Below are positions 10,272 to 17,145 of a stretch of DNA of 64,000 nt, one piece after another; position 1 is the first letter of the stretch, and each line of letters starts with the position of its first letter. The notes beneath the pieces were generated by a model. That model made no database searches. It was not told the DNA's origin and worked only from the letters and a program-made list of their open reading frames with translations. Both the position numbers and the translations under genes were made by a program. Origin of the DNA: Solitalea lacus (GTDB lineage Bacteria > Bacteroidota > Bacteroidia > Sphingobacteriales > Sphingobacteriaceae); assembly GCF_022014595.1 (NCBI RefSeq), contig NZ_CP091740.1, positions 4,018,200-4,082,199 on the forward strand. The letters are read 5' to 3'.

Positions 10272-10608
10272 ACTTTAGCATTAATAAAGATTAAACAACA
10301 TTGATTAATTTAGATTCCTTGCATGTTTGTGCGCTTTATTTTATCAAACAGTATAATTCAAGATAATAAAATTATCATTCACTTTAAAATATTAAAAATC
10401 AGTCAGATTTAATTAACATCTGGTTAGATTTATTTCAGAAAGAAACTTGATATTAAAATAAAGGTGAGATAATAAGCCAAAAAAAAGCTATGGAATGAAT
10501 TTTTAAGAAAAACCGCATAACGGCTTAACTAAATCGTATTTTCAGTAAAGTATCATTCTCATTTTTGCAATATTTTTATCTTTTTATTAAATATTTTTCA
10601 ATAAAAAT
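10272..10608. other. AT-rich intergenic region upstream of the susC gene
   Basis: No gene was found. It should carry the minus-strand promoter of the SusC/SusD operon, but no clear TAnnTTTG box was identified on that strand close to 10271. Confidence 0.4.
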
Positions 10609-10639
10609 TTGTTTTATATAAACTATAACACTAATATTG
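10609..10639 (+). promoter_or_regulatory. Possible promoter of an orphan small RNA
   Basis: TTG (10609-10611), a 20-base spacer, then TAATATTG (10632-10639), one mismatch from TAnnTTTG. It faces an intrinsic terminator about 95 bases downstream with no reading frame between. Confidence 0.35.
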
Positions 10640-10644
10640 AAGAA

Positions 10645-10740
10645 GATTGAGAAAATCATTAGCAAGTTTCTTTCTTCATATACAACCTATATCATCCATT
10701 ATTTGGATAGCCGACTCAATTAATTTTGGTCGGCTTTTTT
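10645..10740 (+). ncRNA. Candidate small RNA (promoter-to-terminator interval without a coding frame)
   Basis: The interval between the putative promoter at 10609-10639 and a strong plus-strand terminator contains no credible reading frame. Both neighbouring genes lie on the opposite strand, so the terminator has no protein gene to serve. No match to a named RNA family was recognised. An untranslated regulatory RNA of about 95 bases is an inference from the signals. Confidence 0.35.
10709..10740 (+). terminator. Orphan intrinsic terminator
   Basis: AGCCGAC (10709-10715) pairs with GTCGGCT (10729-10735) and is followed by a T-tract (10735-10740). The T-tract is only on the plus strand, so it is not the terminator of the minus-strand SRPBCC gene next to it. 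Confidence 0.75.
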
Positions 10741-10754
10741 GTATTCATTAACCT

Positions 10755-11309
10755 TTATGGATTAACTGTTTTTTGGGATTCTTTCTCTGATATTTCTTTA
10801 AGCATCATCAAACCGTCATCAAAACTTTTTCCTAAGGTTTTATCCATATCCATAAACATCATCATCACATTAAAAGGAAACTCATACTTTGTTTTAAATC
10901 CCCAAGTAGCTTTAGTCCCATCATCTATTGGAAGGGCAATAACCCATCCTTGTGAACGACTTTCAAAAGGTCTAATAAACAGCATGTCGTAGTCCATTCG
11001 GGTATCTGTTACCTTTTTACTCACTATTTCACCTTCCCCAACTTGCTTATTGCCAACCCAATGATAGGTTGCACCCACATTTCCATCCTCTCCATTTACA
11101 ACCTCTTTCATAACAGGATCAAACTTTTTCCATGGTGACCAAAGGGTCCATTTTTTAAAATGCACCATATGATCAAACACTATTTCTTGAGGAGCATTTA
11201 TGACAATTGATCGTTCTAATTGATAATCTTTAGGAGCCCAAATGCCCAAAATAATGAATATAGCAACCAAGGCAATTAGGATAATTGCTAAAAACTTAAG
11301 AACTTTCAT
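10755..11309 (-). CDS. Membrane-anchored SRPBCC (START-like) domain protein
   Basis: This is a 184-residue protein with one N-terminal membrane segment (about 5-24, LAIILIALVAIFIILGIWAP). It is followed by a polyketide-cyclase/START-like fold of the SRPBCC type (YQLERSIVINAPQEIVFDHMVHFKKWTLWSPWKKFDP, then GATYHWVGNKQVGEGEI). Members bind hydrophobic ligands, and their role is usually unknown. The C-terminus ends in a short charged tail. No operon partner is evident. The family call is firm; no ligand can be proposed. Confidence 0.8.
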   Translation of the reverse strand: MKVLKFLAIILIALVAIFIILGIWAPKDYQLERSIVINAPQEIVFDHMVHFKKWTLWSPWKKFDPVMKEVVNGEDGNVGATYHWVGNKQVGEGEIVSKKVTDTRMDYDMLFIRPFESRSQGWVIALPIDDGTKATWGFKTKYEFPFNVMMMFMDMDKTLGKSFDDGLMMLKEISEKESQKTVNP

Positions 11310-11438
11310 AACAGAAATTGTTTATCGACAACGGTACTATTACTATTAAATTTATAGTTTAATTTCCTAATATCAAATTAAGAGGATTAAATACTTGCGA
11401 TATTATTACGAAAGTTTCTTAAAGCTAATTAATTGACT

Positions 11439-12389
11439 TTAAAGCTCTTCATCAATGTGATAGCGAGGACGAGCTTTGGTTTCAAGGTAGATTTTGCCTA
11501 GATATTCCCCTATAATACCGAGGGCAAGTAGTTGAACTCCTCCTAAGAAATACATAGGTAAAGTAATAGATGCCCAGCCAGGAACCGTAAGACCAAAGAA
11601 ACGCTGAAACAACACCCATAAACTTATTATAAATGAACCAACAAACACAGCAAAGCCAATGTATGTGATCATTTTTAAAGGAAGATTGGAAAAGGATGTT
11701 ATACCATTGATCGCAAGCTGAATCATCTTCCTGAAAGGGTATTTAGTTATTCCAGCCTTTCTTTCTCTGCGCTCGTAGTAAACCTGGGATGATTTAAAAC
11801 CCATCAATGGAAATAACCCGCGCAAGAACAAATTTACTTCACGATAGTGCTGAAGCTCCTTAAGTACTTTATTAGAAAGCAATCGAAAATCAGCATGATC
11901 ATAAATCATGTCCACACCAAGGCGGTGCATAAGTTTATAAAACATTCGTGCCGCACCACGTTTCAACGCCTTATCGGTAGCTCGGCTACTACGAACTCCA
12001 TAAACGATTTGAGAGCCTTCCTTATATTCAAGCAGCATTTGCTCCAATACAGAAACGTCATCTTGTAAATCGGCATCTAATGATACGCAACAATCAACCT
12101 TATTAGTTACGAATGTTAATCCGGCTAAAAGTGCATATTGCTGCCCTACATTATTACTAAGTTTTATGGCGTTAATGAATTCTGTTGAATTGCTCACTAA
12201 TACGTTCCATGTATTATCTCGACTACCGTCATCTACAAACAATAGGAAGCTTTGAGCGTCAATAATCCCCTTCAATTTGTACTCATTTAGAAGTTGAGAC
12301 AACTCATTGATAGTAGTTTCTAGAACTGCTTCTTCATTATAACATGGTACTACCAAAGCCAACTTTGGCAGAATTTTCTTATATGCCAT
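11439..12389 (-). CDS. Family 2 glycosyltransferase, polyprenyl-phosphate sugar synthase type
   Basis: The 316-residue protein has a GT-A domain (LALVVPCYNEEAVLETTINEL, LLFVDDGSRDNTW, CCVSLDADLQDD carrying the DxD) and two C-terminal membrane helices (about 232-262 and 270-300). This is the architecture of DPM1/GtrB/ArnC enzymes, which load a sugar onto undecaprenyl phosphate at the inner membrane. The divergently transcribed neighbour is an ArnT-like enzyme that uses such lipid-linked sugars, so the two probably form a donor-transferase pair. The sugar is not known. Confidence 0.9.
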   Translation of the reverse strand: MAYKKILPKLALVVPCYNEEAVLETTINELSQLLNEYKLKGIIDAQSFLLFVDDGSRDNTWNVLVSNSTEFINAIKLSNNVGQQYALLAGLTFVTNKVDCCVSLDADLQDDVSVLEQMLLEYKEGSQIVYGVRSSRATDKALKRGAARMFYKLMHRLGVDMIYDHADFRLLSNKVLKELQHYREVNLFLRGLFPLMGFKSSQVYYERRERKAGITKYPFRKMIQLAINGITSFSNLPLKMITYIGFAVFVGSFIISLWVLFQRFFGLTVPGWASITLPMYFLGGVQLLALGIIGEYLGKIYLETKARPRYHIDEEL

Positions 12390-12482
12390 TGAACCTATTC
12401 TTGCGCAGATAAAGATAGAAAGATTTTAATGTCACTATTGTTCTCTGGGATGCCTGCAGTCCCATTCTTCAATTCGAATTCC

Positions 12483-12490
12483 TATTTTTG
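12483..12490 (+). promoter_or_regulatory. -7 box (TATTTTTG) of the ArnT-like gene
   Basis: Exact match to TAnnTTTG, ending 17 bases before the ATG at 12508. No convincing -33 TTG at the right distance. Confidence 0.5.
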
Positions 12491-12507
12491 AATGCAACTT
12501 GTATTTT

Positions 12508-14208
12508 ATGGATCAGTTTATAAGCAAACGCACCTATCTTCTTCTCTTTTTATTTTGTGGCTTCGTATACTTTTTAGGCTTTTTTTTCCCACTTTTTGAT
12601 CCAGATCCCAATAAATACGCCGGCATAGCTATGCGTATTTGTCAAAACAATGATTTTGTAAACCTTATTTCCCGTCACGAGGATAATGGGGCAATGTATG
12701 AATACCTCGATAAACCACATTTGCTTTTTTGGCTAGCAGCCTTTTCGTTCAAGCTGTTCGGTTTTTATGACTGGGCTTACCGTCTGCCATCAGTTTTATT
12801 TACTGTATTGGCAGCATATTCAACTTTTGGCTTAGGGCGAGCCTTATACAATAAGGAAGTGGGTCGGATGGCTGCTCTAATTTTTGCAACCTCTTATGCT
12901 ATTATTTTAGCTAATCATGATGTAAGAACTGACTCATTATTAACATCAACTGTTATTTTCGGAATATGGCAATTGATTGAGTTTATTAAGCAAAATAAAT
13001 TGATCAATATAATTCTGGGAGCAGTAGGAATTGCACTTGGGGTTTCAACCAAGGGCATGATTGCATTATTTGTAGCCGGAATAGCAATTTTCTGTTATCT
13101 TTTGTACTCTCGTCAGTGGAAATCATTTTTTAACTGGAAATTATTGATCGGCATTGCAGCATTTTTTGCTACTCTATTCCCTGTATTGTATTGCTATTAC
13201 TTACAATTTGATCTGCATCCGGAAAAACTGGTTAATGGACAATTCAAACAATCTGGAGTGAGTTTTTTGTTTTGGACACAAAGCTTTGAGCGCCTGGCAG
13301 GCGAAAGAGCACTAGTGACCAGTCCTGAGTATAGTTTCTTCTTCCACACCCTCTTATGGGCAATATTACCCTGGAGTCTGCTGGCATACATATCTGTATT
13401 TGGTCGCGCAAAGGAAATTTGGAAAACTCACTTTAAGCCTGTAAAAGGTGTTGAGTTTCTTACTTTAGGAGGAGTTGTGATCGTTTTTATTGTTATTTCA
13501 TATTCAAAATTTAAACTGCCACACTATCTGAACATACTTTTTCCACTATTTGCTATTCTAATGGCATCGTATCTTTATAATTTGGTTCAAAAAACCAATA
13601 GCAAACTCCTAAACGTGCTGGAAAAAATTCAGCTATTCATTATTGGTTTACTTATCATCATAGCCCTTGTTGTTAATTATTGGATGTTTCCTGTGCAGCA
13701 GTTGTGGATTAGTATCGTAGCGTTCATAGCCGTAACTGTTTTGTTTTTCATTGTCATGAGAGGAAGCTCCGAAGGGCATTTATATCGAATAATTATTCCT
13801 TCTGCCTTCTCCATTTTAGGACTAGCTTTTTTACTTAATGCAAATTTTTACCCCCAAGTATTACATTATCAGGCGGGTAGCACATTAGCGCATATAGCTA
13901 AAGAAAATAATATTTCACCTAATAAAACTTTCATTTTCGGCCGGCTATATTATTCATTTGATTTTTATTCTAACAAAACCATTCCTGAATTAACACCAGA
14001 AGACATTAAGGCAAAAAATGCCGAGGGAACTAGGTTTTACTTATTTGTAACAGAAAAAAACTTTACTGAGCTACAGCACTTACGGCTTAAGGTTAAGCGT
14101 AAATTTGAAGCCTATCAATATCCGGTTACTCGTTTAAGATTTGATTTTTTAAATCCTTCAACAAGAACTAAAACACTCAATAAGGTTTTTCTAGTTGAAA
14201 TCAACTAA
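12508..14208 (+). CDS. ArnT-like (GT39/GT83) membrane glycosyltransferase
   Basis: This 566-residue integral membrane protein has about ten or more hydrophobic helices. The N-terminal part has the ArnT/PMT signature: an acidic pair after helix 1 (FDPDPNKYAG), then YEYLDKPHLLFWLAAFSFKLFG, YRLPSVLFTVLA, and NHDVRTDSLLTS. Such enzymes move a sugar from a polyprenyl-phosphate carrier to lipid A or another envelope acceptor on the periplasmic side. The soluble C-terminal portion (about 450-566) is as in the family. ATG 12508 is preferred to the in-frame TTG at 12499. Its end overlaps the maximal upstream reading frame of rsgA. Confidence 0.85.
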   Translation: MDQFISKRTYLLLFLFCGFVYFLGFFFPLFDPDPNKYAGIAMRICQNNDFVNLISRHEDNGAMYEYLDKPHLLFWLAAFSFKLFGFYDWAYRLPSVLFTVLAAYSTFGLGRALYNKEVGRMAALIFATSYAIILANHDVRTDSLLTSTVIFGIWQLIEFIKQNKLINIILGAVGIALGVSTKGMIALFVAGIAIFCYLLYSRQWKSFFNWKLLIGIAAFFATLFPVLYCYYLQFDLHPEKLVNGQFKQSGVSFLFWTQSFERLAGERALVTSPEYSFFFHTLLWAILPWSLLAYISVFGRAKEIWKTHFKPVKGVEFLTLGGVVIVFIVISYSKFKLPHYLNILFPLFAILMASYLYNLVQKTNSKLLNVLEKIQLFIIGLLIIIALVVNYWMFPVQQLWISIVAFIAVTVLFFIVMRGSSEGHLYRIIIPSAFSILGLAFLLNANFYPQVLHYQAGSTLAHIAKENNISPNKTFIFGRLYYSFDFYSNKTIPELTPEDIKAKNAEGTRFYLFVTEKNFTELQHLRLKVKRKFEAYQYPVTRLRFDFLNPSTRTKTLNKVFLVEIN

Positions 14209-14213
14209 TTTTG
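14206..14213 (+). promoter_or_regulatory. -7 box (TAATTTTG) at the rsgA start
   Basis: Exact TAnnTTTG match overlapping the stop codon of the upstream gene and ending 5 bases before the TTG at 14219, so a transcript from it would be leaderless. Confidence 0.45.
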
Positions 14214-14218
14214 CACAC

Positions 14219-15139
14219 TTGAAAGGAAAAGTAATAAAATCAACAGGAAGCTGGTACAGCGTTTTAGGTAATGACGGACAAAACTACGATTGCCGCATTA
14301 AAGGAAAGTTTCGTATTAAAGGCATTAAGAGCACGAACCCTGTAGCAGTAGGCGACATGGTTGACTTTGAAATGGAGCCAGGTGAACCAACCGCTGTAAT
14401 TACACATCTTCATGAAAGAGATAATTATATCATCCGTAAATCGGTTAACCTTTCACGGCAAACGCAAATCATTGCAGCCAATATGGACCAAGCCATTTTG
14501 GTGGTAACACTGGCAGCCCCACGAACTTCATTGGGTTTTATCGATCGTTTTTTAGTAACTGCCGAGGCTTACCATATTCCAACTATTTTGGTATTCAATA
14601 AATTTGACATTTACGATGATATAGACAAGCAGATGCTTGCTGATGTTGAAGCAATCTATGAAAGCATTGGCTATAAATGCTACGAAATATCGGCCCTAAA
14701 TGGGTACCATATTGAGCAGATTAAGGATCTCATTAAAGATAAAACCACTCTATTTTCCGGTCATTCCGGCGTAGGGAAGTCATCCTTAATTAATGCCATA
14801 TTCCCTGAAAAAAATCTTAAAACCGCAGCCATATCAGAGGTTCATCAAAAAGGCATGCATACTACTACTTTTGCCGAGATGTTCGAACTTCCTTTTGGCG
14901 GTTTTGTAATTGATACTCCTGGAATTCGCGAATTAGGAGTTGTTGAAATTGAGCCGCAAGAATTAGCCGGATACTTTCCAGAAATGAGGGGGTACAGCAG
15001 TCAATGTAAATTTAACAACTGCACCCATATACATGAGCCAGGCTGCGCGGTGCTAAAAGCGGTTGAGGAAGGCCATATCGCACCCACCCGTTACGATAGT
15101 TATTTCAGCATTTTTCATAATTTCGATTCAAGGGCTTAG
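14219..15139 (+). CDS. rsgA: Ribosome small-subunit biogenesis GTPase RsgA
   Basis: RsgA tests 30S subunits late in assembly, with GTP hydrolysis triggered by the ribosome. Order of motifs shows the circular permutation: OB-fold (about 1-65), NKFD (G4), SAL (G5), GHSGVGKSS (G1), TTTFAEMF (G2 region), DTPG (G3), then a zinc knuckle CKFNNCTHIHEPGC. The frame is open back to a TTG at 14195, but homologues begin at the KGKVIKSTGSW segment, so the TTG at 14219 is chosen (306 residues). The longer start would overlap the upstream gene by 14 bases. A -7 promoter box sits 5 bases before 14219. Confidence 0.95.
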   Translation: MKGKVIKSTGSWYSVLGNDGQNYDCRIKGKFRIKGIKSTNPVAVGDMVDFEMEPGEPTAVITHLHERDNYIIRKSVNLSRQTQIIAANMDQAILVVTLAAPRTSLGFIDRFLVTAEAYHIPTILVFNKFDIYDDIDKQMLADVEAIYESIGYKCYEISALNGYHIEQIKDLIKDKTTLFSGHSGVGKSSLINAIFPEKNLKTAAISEVHQKGMHTTTFAEMFELPFGGFVIDTPGIRELGVVEIEPQELAGYFPEMRGYSSQCKFNNCTHIHEPGCAVLKAVEEGHIAPTRYDSYFSIFHNFDSRA

Positions 15140-15196
15140 ATTGACTATAATCATCTGGGACATATAAATGCTGATTCAAAAGTGGGAGAATAGGAA

Positions 15197-15351
15197 ATGG
15201 GAATTAAACTTTTGAAAGAGTTAGATGCTTCTACTAAAATTGAGTAGGTAGAACTGCACTACGTGATCTTGAAGAGTTGGTAGAATTAAACATTCTCATT
15301 AAAAGTGGTCAGAAAAAAGGTACGGTGTATAAAATTAGCTCTGGCGGATAA
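15197..15351 (+). pseudogene. Frameshifted C-terminal remnant of a winged-helix protein
   Basis: Frame one reads MGIKLLKELDASTKIE then stops at 15245. Two bases out of register, from 15250, the reading RTALRDLEELVELNILIKSG continues to QKKGTVYKISSGG and a stop at 15349. Joined, they form a typical winged-helix end as found at the C-terminus of AlbA_2/RecG-like ATP-binding regulators and some Fic proteins. Everything upstream of the fragment is missing. The relationship to a named family is a judgement from pattern only. Confidence 0.5.
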
Positions 15352-15391
15352 ATGGCGGATATCTGGCGGTTATGGCGGATATCTGGCGGTT
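15352..15391 (+). repeat. Two perfect 20-bp tandem repeats
   Basis: The unit beginning ATGGCGGATATC occurs at 15352-15371 and again at 15372-15391, directly after the stop of the winged-helix remnant. The last bases of that remnant (GGCGGATAA) resemble part of the unit. Looks like a local slippage duplication. Confidence 0.85.
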
Positions 15392-15447
15392 ATGTATAAG
15401 CAGTATTAACCATACAAAGTAGAAACTTTTCTCTTTTCATTATTTCA

Positions 15448-15472
15448 CAATGTTCACGTACTGTGAACATTG
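15448..15472. promoter_or_regulatory. 10-bp perfect palindrome resembling the abiE operator
   Basis: CAATGTTCAC (15448-15457) is mirrored by GTGAACATTG (15463-15472) around GTACT. Its core GTTCACG...GTGAAC agrees at 13 of 17 positions with the palindrome at 25845-25861 in the AbiE promoter, read on the minus strand. It may be the orphan operator of a lost regulator gene. Confidence 0.45.
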
Positions 15473-15534
15473 ATTTTTAGAACAAAAAGTTACCAAGGAT
15501 ATTGTCATCAGATATGTGGGTGATTTCCCACCCA

Positions 15535-15700
15535 CCGGCAGGTAAGTAAGCCGAAGAAATCACTCTCTTCGGCTCTCAGAAGAACCGTACGTGCAAGTTT
15601 CCCCGTATACGGCTCAGGCACTCGAACAATCTTTGCCTTCCGTCAAGAATCGGGCATTCTGTTGGTCTTGATATTCTTACAAAAATATCCCAAGTGCTTG
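15535..15700 (-). mobile_element. Group II intron fragment (no reverse transcriptase)
   Basis: Read on the minus strand, this contains GAGTGCCTGAGCCGTATACG, then GGGGAAACTTGCACGTACGG and TTCTTCTGAGAGC. This is the strongly conserved RNA segment that precedes the reverse-transcriptase frame in many bacterial group II introns. A further hairpin (GCCGAAGA with TTCTTCGGC) follows. No maturase/reverse transcriptase coding sequence and no domain V were found nearby, so this is a dead relic. Its limits are approximate. Confidence 0.65.
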
Positions 15701-15793
15701 GCGTAAAAGCAGATTTTAGTTTGATACTAATATAAATTTGTAGAATATATCATCCATAAGATTACGTAAGCAACTTCATGAGGCGGGGTTTAA

Positions 15794-15967
15794 ATAACCC
15801 TGTTAGGTGTACTTTTTTTCTACGTACCTCAACTAAAAATAAAAGGTACATCAAAGCCATGGGATGATCTGGTGATTCATAATGGCAAGGATGCCAAATC
15901 AAGCGTAGGTGTATCGATTGAGGCCAAGAGTACAACCAATAAGGCCGAAATGCTGAAGGTAAATTAA
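15794..15967 (+). pseudogene. Remnant of a type II restriction-modification enzyme (N-terminal nuclease-like domain)
   Basis: After a stop at 15791 the frame reads on to VPQLKIKGTSKPWDDLVIHNG, KDAKSSVGVSIEAKS and TTNKAEML, ending at TAA 15965-15967. DLVIHNG...VGVSIEAKS matches the D-x(n)-ExK nuclease core at the N-terminus of Eco57I-like/type IIG enzymes that combine cleavage and methylation. The rest of what is normally a protein of about 1000 residues is gone. Family assignment is from memory of this motif and needs a search. Confidence 0.45.
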
Positions 15968-16071
15968 CTTTTAAAAACGCTTTATTTAATGATACATCTA
16001 ATTTAACAGAGAATTTGAATCAAAATTAAATCAAAGCATGTTTAAACTTCTTAAAATTCAATTTATATTAA

Positions 16072-17013
16072 CTATTTTTTTGCTTCAGAAGTGTTGAATT
16101 TGTAGGTTAAACCAGCTCCAAAAACCTGCTTAAACTGAAACTGAGGTCGATAAGCTGTTTCTCCTGCATCATTTATGTAAGGAAATGTTGTATCATCATC
16201 ATAAATGCACTGTATGCCAAAATTTGCCGAGATATAACTATTTACCTTCATAAATAAGCTCAAGGTATAGTTAACATCAATATTCTGAGGCTTTTCAAGA
16301 TAATTGGAATAAAGCAAAAGGGTATGTTCAAGGTTAATGTTCTTCATGATCTCGTCCTTTCGGTAAGCCTCTATACTGACCCCTAGCTCGTACCGGGATT
16401 TCTTTCCAGGATCAACACCAAAAGCACCAATCGAAGAAAGGTAGTCATCATTAACAAAAGTAATACGTGAAGCAATAGGCGAGATATTCACCTTCCAGTT
16501 ATCAGATTTCTTATAACTAATGCCTGGACCAAAACCCAAATAAGCGGGAGCAAACGGCCCTGAAATTAATGTACGTGTATTATCCGCGTTATATTCATAA
16601 CCATTTGCAAACTGACTTTGAAGATTGAGAAAAAACGATGCAAACCAATACTTTTTAAGATGATACCCTATTATTGAACTCAACATATATCGGTCATCAG
16701 TTTTCCGTACTCCAATATCTTTTTGTTTGTTTAGTCCATAATTTAATAACACACGGTTATCCCAATTCCATCTGTTTTTTTTATAGTTAAAATTATAATC
16801 TAGCAATAACGATCCGGCAAAAGAGTTAACACCACCTGCTGCCCAATTTGAAAAAGAACTCTGATTGAACAGTAATGAACTCTGACCTATAACAGTCCAT
16901 ATCTTTAAGGAATCAGGATGATTTGGGTTTTCAGGGGCTTTTTGAACATTTTGTGCTTTAGACGACAAAACTAAAAGAAACAACAGGAGTAACAGAGAGA
17001 GATTTTTATTCAT
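16072..17013 (-). CDS. DUF3078 outer-membrane protein
   Basis: This 313-residue protein has a signal peptide (1-20, ending SSKAQ) and alternating aromatic beta strands typical of a small outer-membrane barrel. WTVIGQSSLLFNQSSFSNWAAGGVNS is the signature of DUF3078 proteins, widespread in Bacteroidota and of unknown function. It sits downstream of the fused E1 gene but is separated from it by a terminator. Its distal end abuts the 15-kb scar. Confidence 0.85.
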   Translation of the reverse strand: MNKNLSLLLLLFLLVLSSKAQNVQKAPENPNHPDSLKIWTVIGQSSLLFNQSSFSNWAAGGVNSFAGSLLLDYNFNYKKNRWNWDNRVLLNYGLNKQKDIGVRKTDDRYMLSSIIGYHLKKYWFASFFLNLQSQFANGYEYNADNTRTLISGPFAPAYLGFGPGISYKKSDNWKVNISPIASRITFVNDDYLSSIGAFGVDPGKKSRYELGVSIEAYRKDEIMKNINLEHTLLLYSNYLEKPQNIDVNYTLSLFMKVNSYISANFGIQCIYDDDTTFPYINDAGETAYRPQFQFKQVFGAGLTYKFNTSEAKK

Positions 17014-17091
17014 AAGAGTAGCGTATTGTAAATATCAAGATAAATATTTTCCGCTACATTGCTGTAATTCCGTCGGTAAATTTCTTAAACA

Positions 17092-17121
17092 AAACGGCTC
17101 TGATTTAAATCAAAGCCGTTT
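17092..17121 (-). terminator. Terminator of the E1 gene
   Basis: Fifteen-base arms (17092-17106 with 17107-17121) with one mismatch, followed on the minus strand by TTTTGTTT. It lies 25 bases past the E1 stop codon. Confidence 0.8.
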
Positions 17122-17145
17122 ACATATGCGAAATTTTTAAACTTA

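Noticed and set aside
10726-10992. Plus-strand open frame of 88 codons overlapping the SRPBCC gene
   Set aside because: It begins inside a terminator and runs antisense to a protein with a recognisable fold.
15352-15391. Tandem repeat as a possible CRISPR or integration array
   Set aside because: Only two directly adjoining 20-bp copies with no spacers; no cas gene or integrase is near.
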